Below, one piece after another: positions 35,679-44,383 of a stretch of 64,000 nucleotides of DNA (its first letter is position 1; every line of letters starts with the position of its first letter). Under the pieces are notes generated by a model, which made no database searches, was not told the DNA's origin, and was given only the letters and a program-made list of their open reading frames with translations. This DNA is from Tractidigestivibacter sp050946515 (lineage in GTDB: Bacteria; Actinomycetota; Coriobacteriia; Coriobacteriales; Atopobiaceae): NCBI RefSeq assembly GCF_050946515.1, contig NZ_JBMNUX010000001.1, forward strand, positions 124,001 through 188,000, in the 5' to 3' direction. The translations under genes were made by a program, and so were the position numbers.

Positions 35679-36968
35679 ATGGCAGTCGCAGAGGATAAGC
35701 ACGATTACTTGGAAGTGACGCGTGAGAAACTGTTTTCCGCACTGCTTACAGGCAGCGTGAAGCATTTCGTTGACGTGCTGACAGATGAGCTCGCCAATCC
35801 AGTAATGGTCGCTGACCAGGGATATCGCATCGTCGCCCGTTCGGAGGACCATGGCCAGTCTCACGACTACTGGCGTCGTGTGGTGATGTCCTCTGAGTGC
35901 AACTACGACGACTACTTCGAAAACCGCACAGCCATCCAGAAAGCTTTCGCTCAGACAGCGCCCGTCATCGACCGCGCTTCGTCCTCAGATGGGGCGATCA
36001 TCGAGTCTCGAATCGGCTCCGAGGCCCACATCGTAGGCTTCATGGCAGTTTTCGAATGCGAACGTCCCATCAACGCATCTGACCTTGACGTCGTCCAGCT
36101 TGCCTGCCGCTGCCTGGCGCTTCTCCTCGAGCGCGAGGCAGCCGAGCCTGAGCGTCCTTCCGAGCGGGAGGCGCTCATGCTCTATCGCCGCGCGATGCGA
36201 AAGGACGATTCGGGGCGCCTGGCGGGTCCGCGGCTCGCGGAAGCCGTCGGAGTGCGCAGGTCAGACCGCTATCTGCTCATGAAGGTATGCAGCGCCGACG
36301 AGGGGAACCCCGACCTTCCCTCGCGCCTGGTTCGCGACCGTCTGGAGCGCACAATCGGAAATTGCAGGACGTGGAAGACGCGAAGCCATGTGGTGGCGCT
36401 TTTGGGATACTCGGGCGAGGGGCCCTACGAGAGCGCCTCGGCTCGGGAGTCCCTTGACAAAATGCTCCAACAGGACGGGCTTTGCGCTGGAATGAGCTAC
36501 CCCTTCTTTGACCTTGGGAACCTTCGCCACGCAAGCTACCAGGCGGGCAGAGCCCTCAGCATGGGGCGTGACACCGTAGGGACCGCAGGCAGTTACCGCT
36601 ATTGCGACCTGGTGAACTCCGACATCGCCGAAATCGTCAGCGAGCGTCTTGAGATTGAGGACCTCGTCGACCCTCGGCTGATAAGGATCCTTCGCTACGA
36701 TGCCGCTCACCAGACCGACTACCTGCGCTCCATTGGCGAGGTGGTTCGCCACAACGGCAACGTCTCAAAGGCCTGCCAGACACTGAACGTGCACCGGAAC
36801 ACGCTCGTGTATCGCCTTGACCGCGTCCGCGAGCTCTTCGATCTGGACGTGCGCGATTCCAACGAGTATTCCCTGCTGATCCCATGCCTGTCCACGCTGC
36901 TGTTCCATGCTCATGGCTCCTTTGACGAGAAGGGGCTCCGGCTGCTCTCGAGCAAGGTGGGCGAGTAG
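35679..36968 (+). CDS. PucR-family regulator 2
   Basis: A 429-residue regulator. A GAF-like N-terminal sensor (about 10-170, ELANPVMVADQGYRIVARS, HDYWRRVV, DGAIIESRIG, VGFMAVFE) is followed by a middle domain and the PucR HTH (about 355-400, VVRHNGNVSKACQTLNVHRN then TLVYRLDRVRELF). PucR4 (51337) is a clear paralog with the same domain order. GGGGAGGACG precedes ATG 35679. It lies 188 bp upstream of GcvT6 and GcvT7, in the same direction. Confidence 0.86.
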   Translation: MAVAEDKHDYLEVTREKLFSALLTGSVKHFVDVLTDELANPVMVADQGYRIVARSEDHGQSHDYWRRVVMSSECNYDDYFENRTAIQKAFAQTAPVIDRASSSDGAIIESRIGSEAHIVGFMAVFECERPINASDLDVVQLACRCLALLLEREAAEPERPSEREALMLYRRAMRKDDSGRLAGPRLAEAVGVRRSDRYLLMKVCSADEGNPDLPSRLVRDRLERTIGNCRTWKTRSHVVALLGYSGEGPYESASARESLDKMLQQDGLCAGMSYPFFDLGNLRHASYQAGRALSMGRDTVGTAGSYRYCDLVNSDIAEIVSERLEIEDLVDPRLIRILRYDAAHQTDYLRSIGEVVRHNGNVSKACQTLNVHRNTLVYRLDRVRELFDLDVRDSNEYSLLIPCLSTLLFHAHGSFDEKGLRLLSSKVGE

Positions 36969-37156
36969 CTCGCGCTCCGTGATTCGCACATATTGAAAGA
37001 CCGCCTAGCTCGGAAGATCTGCCGCTCGCTGTCGCTTCCGTCAACAGTGCACAAAGCCCGTCTCGAACTTTGGCGAGCGGCAAAGATGAACGCCGAAGCA
37101 GCCCAAACTACGCTCTTCTCGACGGCAAGAAGCCCGCCAACGAGAGGAGCTATTCC

Positions 37157-38593
37157 ATGACAGACGCATCATTCAAGCAGAGCAGACCCATTAACCTCGA
37201 CTTTGACTTTCAGGCCAAGCCCCTGATGCACTACCCGACGACCTATCCCACGTGGAACGAGCAGATTCCGCTTCAGGCGAACTGGCCGGCTCCCGGGTGC
37301 TTTGCAGAGCTGGAGTTCACCGGATGGCGCGACGAGGGAATCGCGAAGCACGAGACCGTCTCCATCTCCAACTACCTGTCGCCCGCGCCTCCGGTCCTTC
37401 GCATCACCGGTCCCGACGCTATCCGCTTCTTTGAGGACCACATGGTCAACGGCTTCAAGAAGTGGCCGATTGGTCGCGCCAAGCAGGCCATCATGTGCAA
37501 CGACGACGGCAACATGATCATGCAGGGCATCCTCTACCGCCTTGGCGAGCAGGAGTTCGAGGCCCAGTGCCTGATGACGCTGCCCTACATCTACGCTCGC
37601 GACGGCGCTGACTACGACATGACGGTCGAGGACGTCACCCAAAAGCGCTTCATGATGCAGACGTCCGGCAAGAACACGCTTCCCATGTTCGAGGAGCTCT
37701 GCAAGTGCGACCTGCACGACCTCAAGTACTGCTACCTCACGAACGCCGACGTGGACGGCCGCCCCGTGCGCCTCTACCGCTTTGGCATGACTGGCTCGAT
37801 TGGCTATGAAATCTCTGGCAACGTCGAGGACGCCAACTACGTCTACAAGCGCATCCTCGAGGTCGGTCAGAAGTACGGCATCCGCCGCATGGGCGCCCGC
37901 GCCTACACGATGAACCACACCCCCGGCGGCTTCCTCCAGTACGGCATGCACTACCTGAACGCCATCATGGACGACCCCGGCTACCAGGAGGCCATGCGCC
38001 AGCAGAACGCCATCGCCGGCCTAGCCATCCCCATCGTGGGCTCCTACGATGGGCCTCACCAGGGGCTCTTTGCCAACCCCATCGAGTACGGCTGCGCCAA
38101 CGTCGTGAAGTTCAACCACGAGTTCCCCGGCAAGGCAGCCCTCGAGAAGATCGCCGCGAACCCCACCAAGAAGATGGTCACGCTCGAGTGGAACCCCGAC
38201 GACCTGGCGGACATCTACCGCTCGCAGTTCTCCGACCGAGAGCCCTACATGCCCATGGACCTGCCGTGCGACGGCTTCGAGACGGGGACGCAGTCCCTGC
38301 ACGCCGACTGGGTGCTCGACGGCGAGGGCAACCACATCGGCATCTCCACCCACAGGACCCATGACGCGTTCTTCCGCACCACGCTGTCGCTGTGCGCCAT
38401 CGACATCAACTACTCCGAGGAGGGCACCGAGGTCGGCATCGTCTGGGGCACCCCGGACTACCGCCAGAAGGTCGTGCGCGCCAAGGTCACGCGCTTCCCG
38501 TACAACAACCACCTCTCCAACCGCACATTCGACATGGAGAGCGTGCCGCGCCCTGGCTATCCCGCGCCGGCTGCCCGCGATCACTTCGAGTAG
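37157..38593 (+). CDS. GcvT-like protein 6, with Gln at the conserved acid position
   Basis: A 478-residue GcvT-fold protein. Visible are LEFTGWRDEGIAKHETVSIS (52-71), ITGPDAIRFFEDHM, GRAKQAIMCNDDGN, FGMTGSIGYEISG, YTMNHTPGGFLQYGMHY and EYGCANVVKFNHEFPGKAAL. The residue matching the conserved T-protein aspartate is Gln123 (NMIMQGILYR), unlike eight of the ten paralogs. The folate-side motifs remain, so it may still bind THF but use altered chemistry, or may act as a binding or partner subunit. AGAGGAGC precedes ATG 37157. GcvT7 follows after 58 bases, so the pair is one operon downstream of PucR2. Confidence 0.8.
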   Translation: MTDASFKQSRPINLDFDFQAKPLMHYPTTYPTWNEQIPLQANWPAPGCFAELEFTGWRDEGIAKHETVSISNYLSPAPPVLRITGPDAIRFFEDHMVNGFKKWPIGRAKQAIMCNDDGNMIMQGILYRLGEQEFEAQCLMTLPYIYARDGADYDMTVEDVTQKRFMMQTSGKNTLPMFEELCKCDLHDLKYCYLTNADVDGRPVRLYRFGMTGSIGYEISGNVEDANYVYKRILEVGQKYGIRRMGARAYTMNHTPGGFLQYGMHYLNAIMDDPGYQEAMRQQNAIAGLAIPIVGSYDGPHQGLFANPIEYGCANVVKFNHEFPGKAALEKIAANPTKKMVTLEWNPDDLADIYRSQFSDREPYMPMDLPCDGFETGTQSLHADWVLDGEGNHIGISTHRTHDAFFRTTLSLCAIDINYSEEGTEVGIVWGTPDYRQKVVRAKVTRFPYNNHLSNRTFDMESVPRPGYPAPAARDHFE

Positions 38594-38651
38594 AGCTCGC
38601 ATCAAGCGGGTCGTTTCAATCATTGTTCAAAGACGAACGGAGGAGATTGTC

Positions 38652-40055
38652 ATGCCAGAGGCACCTATCAAGACCGACTGGAGCAAGACGACTGTTCTCG
38701 AGATGATGAACAGCAGGCCGCAAGGCAAGTGGTGGGAGAGCCAGATGCTCACCGGCCCGGAGGAGTCCGAGCACGGCTGGTTCGAGGACGCGCAGGCCTT
38801 CCACAAGACCGCCATTCTCGGCAGCTGGAACGCGCTGGTGCGCGTCCACGTGTACGGCCCCGACGCCGAGAAGGTGCTCATGCGCTACTGCGCAAACACC
38901 TTCAAGAACTACACCGTCGGCAAGGTCAAGCACGGCATCTTCTGCAACAAGGACGGCAAGGTCATCATCAACGGCATCTTCATCCACGACGCCGAGAACT
39001 CCTACGTCTTCACCGGCGGCCCTCACGCCCTGTGGGTGAAGTACGTTGCCGACAAGAGCGGCCTTGACGTCAAGACCGAGCTTCTGCAGGAGTTCAGCTG
39101 GTCCGTCTCGGGCCCCACCTCTCTCTACATCGCCGAGAAGGCGTGCGGCGAGAGCCTGCGCGACCTTGCGTTCATGCACTACCGCTACGTCACCATCGAC
39201 GGCGTCAAGTGCCGCTGCATCCGCCAGTCCATGAGCGCAGAGATTGGCTACGAGTTCCAGGGTCCCATCGAGTACAACGAGAAGGTACAAGCCGCGCTCG
39301 TCGAGGCCGGCAAGGGCTTTGGACTTGTCGAGTACGGCGGAAAGGGCGGCCTCACCCAGGAGGTCGAGTCCGGCTTCCTGCAGACCTACTGCGACTACCT
39401 TCCCGCCGTCATGAGCGAGTCCCCCGAGGACAAGGAGTTCCGCACCTGGATGGAGGACTACGTCCCCGGCTTCTACAACGCCATGATGAAGCGCTCCGGC
39501 TCCTTCGAGTACGACCGCGTCGAGGACCTCTACATGAGCCCCACCGAGATGGGCGAGGGCCGCATGTGCAAGTTCGACCATGACTACCTGGGCAAGGAGG
39601 CCCTCATGGCCGAGGCGGAGAACCCCAAGCGCGTCTGCCGCAGCCTCGTCTGGGACTCCCAGGACGTCATCGACATCTACGCGTCGCTCTTCGAGCGCGG
39701 CGAGAAGCCCTACCGCCTGATCGAGATCCCGCACTTCCCGGTGTCGTTCACCTACAGCGACAAGGTCATCGACCGCGAGAACCGCGTCATCGGTCACACC
39801 TCGCGCAACATGTACAGCCCGTGGTACCGCTGCTACTTCTGCTCAACGGTCATCGACAAGGAGTACGCCGAGCCCGGCACCCGCGTGGCCGTCGTCTATG
39901 GCGACCCCGGCGGGCGCCAGAAGGTCGTGCACGCAACCGTGGCCCCGCTTCGCTTCAAGGAGGACCACCGCAGGGACGACGTCACGGCGCTGCCGGCATA
40001 TCCCGCCACTCCCGAGCAGGTCAAGGCGTTCCTCGGACGCGACTGGGGCTTCTGA
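38652..40055 (+). CDS. GcvT-like protein 7, with Asn at the conserved acid position
   Basis: A 467-residue GcvT-fold protein, the most divergent of the ten. The TGWRDE region is changed to HGWFEDAQAFHKTAILGSWN (41-60). VYGPDAEKVLMRYC, GKVKHGIFCNKDGKV, QSMSAEIGYEFQG and EMGEGRMCKFDHDYLGKEAL still mark the fold. The acid position is Asn107 (VIINGIFIH). It is paired with GcvT6, where it is Gln, and the two could form a heteromer. CGGAGGAGATTGTC precedes ATG 38652. A terminator-like hairpin follows at 40108. Substrate and activity unknown. Confidence 0.8.
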   Translation: MPEAPIKTDWSKTTVLEMMNSRPQGKWWESQMLTGPEESEHGWFEDAQAFHKTAILGSWNALVRVHVYGPDAEKVLMRYCANTFKNYTVGKVKHGIFCNKDGKVIINGIFIHDAENSYVFTGGPHALWVKYVADKSGLDVKTELLQEFSWSVSGPTSLYIAEKACGESLRDLAFMHYRYVTIDGVKCRCIRQSMSAEIGYEFQGPIEYNEKVQAALVEAGKGFGLVEYGGKGGLTQEVESGFLQTYCDYLPAVMSESPEDKEFRTWMEDYVPGFYNAMMKRSGSFEYDRVEDLYMSPTEMGEGRMCKFDHDYLGKEALMAEAENPKRVCRSLVWDSQDVIDIYASLFERGEKPYRLIEIPHFPVSFTYSDKVIDRENRVIGHTSRNMYSPWYRCYFCSTVIDKEYAEPGTRVAVVYGDPGGRQKVVHATVAPLRFKEDHRRDDVTALPAYPATPEQVKAFLGRDWGF

Positions 40056-40107
40056 TAGGCCCTGGCTTCTCACAATCCAGCTATTGCCCATTCGAGAAAG
40101 GTAGACC

Positions 40108-40159
40108 GGCGACCGCTTTCTGACGCAATGCAGCTCGCGCTGCTCGGGAGGCGGTCGCC
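40108..40159 (+). terminator. Hairpin after GcvT7
   Basis: GGCGACCGC pairs with GCGGTCGCC, followed by CCTCTTG. The 34-base loop has an inner GCAGC-GCTGC stem. Confidence 0.5.
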
Positions 40160-40205
40160 CCTCTTGCCTTTGAACTGCGCCCGAAGTTCATCGACGTACG
40201 CAACT

Positions 40206-40229
40206 ATGCCTAAAAATAGGTATATGCGT
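40206..40229. promoter_or_regulatory. CCTA-AAAA-TAGG palindrome upstream of LuxR1
   Basis: ATGCCTAAAAATAGGTAT is a palindromic 18-mer, followed by ATGCGT, about 80 bp upstream of LuxR1. A shortened relative (ATACCTAAATATGCGTA) lies at 43278 upstream of the SDR1 gene. Possible LuxR1 binding site and autoregulation. Confidence 0.4.
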
Positions 40230-40308
40230 CTTCAAACTGGAAGATAGGATGGAAGTCTGACATCGGGGATTCGTTCGGCGACCTTAGCCGTTGGGAGAAG
40301 TCGATGAC

Positions 40309-41064
40309 ATGCAGACAGCCCTTCCTTGGGAGAAAATCAGCGATTGCTTGTTGGCTTGCGGGGAGGTGCGCAATCCATATCGCTTCAGCGTCAAGGTGCT
40401 CGAGGAAATGCACTCGCTCGTGCGCTTTGACGGAGGAGTCGTGCTTATGCTCGACGGCAATCGCAACGTCGTGAGAAGCTATTTCAGCAACATTCCCAAG
40501 AAGATGAGCAAGCTCTACTTGGACTACTTCTCGCACGATTCCGGCGCAGCCCCCTTCTCCTTGGACATGGATGTCCGCGAGAGCAGGGCAGTGCCGACAG
40601 TCAATCTCATCAGCTGGAAGGATTTCTCCGAGAAGTCCGGGACCTTCTTCACCGACTACATTAAGCCTCTCGGCCTCAAGCAGACGATGTCGTTCTGGCT
40701 CTGCGACTTGTACGGCAACCCCGCGACCATCTTCTCGCTCGACAGAACGTCAGGAAGCCCCTATACGGTCACCGAGCTCAGGACCGTCGAGGTCACGACC
40801 ATGCACTTGAACAACCTCTATAAGAACCTCTTCGTGAGGCCTGAGGGCCAGGTGCGAATCTGGGACGGAATGCGCGGGGCAGAAACGCTCTCGCCGCGCG
40901 AGAAAGAGGTGCTCGACCTCTTGTGCCAAGGCGTCAAGCCCTCCAACATCGCGCGCATTCTGTGCATCTCGCAAGGGACCACGAACAAGCACATCAGCCA
41001 CATCTACCAGAAGCTCGGCGTCGGAAGTCGCCAAGAGCTGCTCGTCCGCATGCTCGGAAAATAA
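40309..41064 (+). CDS. LuxR-family regulator 1
   Basis: A 251-residue regulator. The N-terminal 170 residues form a GAF-like sensor (VRFDGGVVLMLDGNRNVVRSY, read as one strand-turn-strand, and DLYGNPATIFSLDR). The C-terminal LuxR HTH is clear (LSPREKEVLDLLCQGVKPSN, IARILCISQGTTNKHISHIY, QKLGVGSRQELL). No receiver domain. ATG 40309 has GGGAGAAG upstream. It is 22 bases before the chaperonin-like gene and probably in one operon with it. LuxR2 at 62723 has the same architecture. Confidence 0.82.
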   Translation: MQTALPWEKISDCLLACGEVRNPYRFSVKVLEEMHSLVRFDGGVVLMLDGNRNVVRSYFSNIPKKMSKLYLDYFSHDSGAAPFSLDMDVRESRAVPTVNLISWKDFSEKSGTFFTDYIKPLGLKQTMSFWLCDLYGNPATIFSLDRTSGSPYTVTELRTVEVTTMHLNNLYKNLFVRPEGQVRIWDGMRGAETLSPREKEVLDLLCQGVKPSNIARILCISQGTTNKHISHIYQKLGVGSRQELLVRMLGK

Positions 41065-41086
41065 CGTGTCGCAGGAGGCGTTGCTC

Positions 41087-42757
41087 ATGGGTTGGTGCCA
41101 TACCCTCATCGGAGACGAGTCGCGGAACTCGCTGCTAGCCGGGGTGAATGCTCTGGCAGATGCGGTGAAGGTGACGCTAGGGCCATATGGGCGGTACGTC
41201 GCCATGCACCAGAAGGCGAACGTCCGCGGCTCTGAATACTCTGACCGCGCCCGTCCGGATGCGCCCGTGCTCGTGACAAACGACGGGGTCACGGTAGCGC
41301 GCAGCATCGTCTTGCGCGACCCCGTCCAAGAGACAGGCGCCCGGCTCGTCCGAGAGGCCGCAATCAAGGCAAACGACGTTGCGGGCGACGGGACTACCAC
41401 GGCCATCGTCATCGCCCAGGCGCTTCTTGCCGGTGCGCTCAGATGCGTAGCTGCAGGGGCTGACCCGATCGAGCTCCGGAGGGGCGTCGACAAGGCGGGA
41501 GCTTGGGTTCAGGATTCGTTGCGCGCCGATGCGACGCCAGTGACCGACGCCTCCGACCTTGCGCGCGTCGCAACCGTCTCGTGCCGTGACGAGAAGATTG
41601 GCGCCATGGTAGGCGACGCGTTCGAGAAGGTCGGCCGCGAGGGGGTTGTCGCAGTCGACGATTGGCAGCGGGCTGACACCGCGCTCGAGGTAGCCGAGGG
41701 CATCGTTATCGACCGCGGGCTGCTCTCGCCCCATCTGGCTACGGATTCCTCTGGCATGAAAGCAGAGCTCAGCGACCCCTACATCTTGCTTACCGACAAG
41801 AAGCTCGAGAATCCTCAGGAGATCATCCCAGCGCTCATATGCGCCGCCGAGGATGGCCGCGACATGCTCGTCGTCTGCGACGGGGTCGGCGACGAGGTCC
41901 TTGGGCTTCTCGTAGAGAACAAGCGCCAGGGGGACATGAACGTTGCCTGCGTTCTTGCCCCTGGATACGGAGAGGGCAGACGCTGGCGGATGCAGGATAT
42001 CGCCGTCCAGACCGGAGCCACCTACATGACCGAAGAGCAGGGCGTCGCGCTTCGCGACGTGACGCGCGAGGAGCTGGGGGCGGCCGAGCGCGTGCGCGTG
42101 CAAGGCAAGCGCACAACTATCTTTGGCGGCAAGGGTGACCCTGCGGCAATCGCCGAGCGCGTGAAGGAGCTGCGCTATCTTGCGAACAATACCGACTACG
42201 AGTTCAATCGCAAGCGCCACGCAGAGCGCCTCGCGCGCTTCGTCTCAGGTATCGCCACCATCAAGGTTGGAGGCACGACCGAGGCGGAGCAGCGCCAGCG
42301 GCAGATGCTCGTAGAAGACGCAACGAACGCTGCGCGCTCAGCCCTGGATGGTGGGATCTTGCCCGGCGGCGGCGCGGCCTTGGTGCATGCCGTGGCATCC
42401 GTCGAGCATGGGGTGGGCGAGCTGGTCGGCGACGAGCGCACAGGCGCGCGCATCGCGCTCGACGCCTGCTTGGAGCCGCAGCGCCAGATCGTGCGCAACG
42501 CGGGGCGCATCGCTGGCGTCGTCGAGCACCGCGTGCGCGAGCTCGGCCCGCGCTATGGCTACGATGCGAGCACCGCAAGCTACGTCGACATGATCCAAAG
42601 GGGCATCATCGACCCGCTCAAGGTGACGCTTGCGGCGCAGGGGTCGGCCTTCTCCGTCGCATCAACCGTACTTGGGGTAGAAGCCGGCGTGGTTTCGGGA
42701 GACCAGGTCGACGCGAGCATCAAGCAGCTGATCGAGAGGCGGGTGCATTGCTCATGA
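41087..42757 (+). CDS. Divergent GroEL-like chaperonin (Cpn60)
   Basis: A 556-residue chaperonin. Group I features are DAVKVTLGPYGRYV, TNDGVTVAR, AGDGTTTAIVIAQ, VEDATNAARSALDGGILPGG and MIQRGIIDPLKVTLAA, so the ATP-site acids of GroEL (Asp52, Asp87, Asp398, Asp495 equivalents) are kept. It differs from housekeeping GroEL by an insertion of about 18 residues after position 38 (HQKANVRGSEYSDRARPDAP), an altered apical domain, and no GGM tail. No groES is adjacent. ATG 41087, 8 bases after AGGAGG, is preferred to GTG 41066. Its end overlaps the next gene (ATGA). It probably serves special clients, perhaps the neighbouring enzymes. Confidence 0.87.
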   Translation: MGWCHTLIGDESRNSLLAGVNALADAVKVTLGPYGRYVAMHQKANVRGSEYSDRARPDAPVLVTNDGVTVARSIVLRDPVQETGARLVREAAIKANDVAGDGTTTAIVIAQALLAGALRCVAAGADPIELRRGVDKAGAWVQDSLRADATPVTDASDLARVATVSCRDEKIGAMVGDAFEKVGREGVVAVDDWQRADTALEVAEGIVIDRGLLSPHLATDSSGMKAELSDPYILLTDKKLENPQEIIPALICAAEDGRDMLVVCDGVGDEVLGLLVENKRQGDMNVACVLAPGYGEGRRWRMQDIAVQTGATYMTEEQGVALRDVTREELGAAERVRVQGKRTTIFGGKGDPAAIAERVKELRYLANNTDYEFNRKRHAERLARFVSGIATIKVGGTTEAEQRQRQMLVEDATNAARSALDGGILPGGGAALVHAVASVEHGVGELVGDERTGARIALDACLEPQRQIVRNAGRIAGVVEHRVRELGPRYGYDASTASYVDMIQRGIIDPLKVTLAAQGSAFSVASTVLGVEAGVVSGDQVDASIKQLIERRVHCS

Positions 42758-43188
42758 CGCGAGAAGAGGCATGGCATGGCTTTGTCGAGAACTACGACAT
42801 CGAGGTGCCCCCGGAGGTCATCGAGAGCGAGCGCAGCTTCATTGAGCTTGACCTTCGCCATCGCATGCAATACGACCGGCTTTCAGGCGGAGATGCGCAC
42901 GTCTTCCCCTCGCGGGAGCTTGCCGAGCAAGAGGAGGCGCTTGAGCGCGCGGCGCTCTTCGAGGCGAAGGAGCCTCTCGTGCTGCGCGCCTTGCAAGATC
43001 GGCTCCATCTGAGTGCGTCAAAAGAGGAACTTGCGGCTAAGGCCGAGGAGATGGCAAGGGTCACGGGGACCACGGTGGATGCCGTCCGCAAGTTCTTCGG
43101 GGACGACCTATCTATGCTCTCTCGCGAAGTCATAACTCAGAAGCTCGTCGATTGGGCAGTCGAACAATCGGACGCCTCTGGTTGCTGA
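42754..43188 (+). CDS. Trigger-factor C-domain-like small protein
   Basis: A 144-residue, helix-rich, charged protein whose order of segments matches the C-terminal chaperone domain of trigger factor: FVENYDIEVPPEVIESERSF near the start, then a long helix pair, ASKEELAAKAEEMARVTGTT (about 91-110) and a final helix pair. The ribosome-binding and PPIase domains are missing. Its ATG overlaps the stop of the chaperonin gene, so they are translated together. A combined folding module, or a SurA/trigger-factor-like holdase delivering to the chaperonin, is a reasonable guess. Confidence 0.68.
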   Translation: MTREEAWHGFVENYDIEVPPEVIESERSFIELDLRHRMQYDRLSGGDAHVFPSRELAEQEEALERAALFEAKEPLVLRALQDRLHLSASKEELAAKAEEMARVTGTTVDAVRKFFGDDLSMLSREVITQKLVDWAVEQSDASGC

Positions 43189-43277
43189 GGCCAACCAAGC
43201 CGATTATCGAGGGCTTCCCAAGAGATTGGAGAGCTCTTCTCGCATGTTTTCAATAATAAAAAGTTATTGCATTTTCG

Positions 43278-43294
43278 ATACCTAAATATGCGTA
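43278..43294. promoter_or_regulatory. CCTAAA-TATGCG motif upstream of SDR1
   Basis: ATACCTAAATATGCGTA resembles the motif at 40206-40229 upstream of LuxR1. It lies in an AT-rich 100 bp patch (43240-43310) that should hold the promoter of the SDR1 operon. Confidence 0.3.
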
Positions 43295-43397
43295 CCTTAA
43301 ATGCCAACTTCTGCGAATTGTTCCTCCAAATTGCCGTCCATAAACTCGAGTCAGACGCGTTGGAAAAGCGCTGGCATTGGGCAAAGGAGGAGCAGCT

Positions 43398-44300
43398 ATG
43401 GACAAGGAAACCCTGTTCGAAATGTCTGCGAGCGGGCTTGAGGACGTAGCCCCCATGAAAGAGGTCATCGACCTCAACGGCAAGGTTGCTGTCGTCTCGG
43501 GAAGCGTCGGCCTTGCGCTTTATGTCATCAATCGTCTGGCAGAGGCGGGCGCGAAGGTCGTCTTTGGCTCTCGCACGCAGGAGTGGGGCGACATGGCGAT
43601 TGACGCGCTGAAGGAGCGCGGCTATGAGGACGTCGCCTTCAAGCAAACGGACGTGACTAAGATCGAGGACTGCCGCGCGCTCGTCGACTTTGCCGAGCAG
43701 ACCTTTGGCTCCGTCGACATCGTTGTGCCGGTGGCGGCAACCTGGGAGGCGCGCGCCTTCCTCGACGTGGACGAGGAGCTCTACGACCGCATCGTTGACA
43801 CTGACCAAAAGGGCCAATACTTCCTCATCCAGGCAGCCGCCCGTTCGATGGTGAAGGCCAAGCACGGCGGAAAGGTCGTGACCATCGCGTCCGTCGCCTA
43901 TCGCGGCGAGGACATGGCGAACCTCGCAATGATGACTCCCTACAACACTGCCAAGGCCGGCGTCGTGGGCATGACTCTCGGCATTGCCAAGGAGCTCAAG
44001 CAGTACGGCATCAACGTCAACTGCGTTGCCCCTGGCGGCATGATCACGCCGGGAGCAATCGAGAACTGCACGGGCACCGTGGAGCGCTATGGGCAGCAGT
44101 GGCAGGCTGACCAGATGGCTGGCGGCGGCATCACTCCTGTTGCAACCTCTCCCGACGACGTTGCTCGCGTTGTCCTGATCATGTGCACGGGCGTCTCCGA
44201 CTTCATGTACGGAAAGACAATCGACGTCGACGGCGGGGCCGGTCTCAGCTTCCAGGCCAAGCCTTGGAGTTACGAGATTGAGGGCGGACTTCACGCCTAG
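43398..44300 (+). CDS. Short-chain dehydrogenase/reductase-like protein 1, altered cofactor loop
   Basis: A 300-residue SDR-fold protein. The catalytic Tyr182 and Lys186 (PYNTAKAG) and Ser165 (TIASVAY) are in place, and the C-terminal MITPG and DVDGG segments are typical. The glycine-rich cofactor loop is shortened and degenerate (VVSGSVGLALYV, 33-44, instead of TGxxxGxG), and the NNAG motif is replaced by VPVAAT. So NAD(P) binding may be altered. GGAGGAGCAGCT precedes ATG 43398. First gene of the SDR1, small protein, PanB-like 1, SDR2 operon. Confidence 0.82.
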   Translation: MDKETLFEMSASGLEDVAPMKEVIDLNGKVAVVSGSVGLALYVINRLAEAGAKVVFGSRTQEWGDMAIDALKERGYEDVAFKQTDVTKIEDCRALVDFAEQTFGSVDIVVPVAATWEARAFLDVDEELYDRIVDTDQKGQYFLIQAAARSMVKAKHGGKVVTIASVAYRGEDMANLAMMTPYNTAKAGVVGMTLGIAKELKQYGINVNCVAPGGMITPGAIENCTGTVERYGQQWQADQMAGGGITPVATSPDDVARVVLIMCTGVSDFMYGKTIDVDGGAGLSFQAKPWSYEIEGGLHA

Positions 44301-44383
44301 GCATTCCCAAGGGCTTTGCTCGCCGAAGGCAAGGCGAGAGATGCAAGCAATGTAGTGGTTCACAGACAGAAGGAGGATTAGCA

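Noticed and set aside
42754..43188. Full trigger factor or pseudogene of it
   Set aside because: There is no trace of the ribosome-binding or PPIase domains upstream; instead the start overlaps the chaperonin stop, and the frame is intact, so it is a small separate protein.
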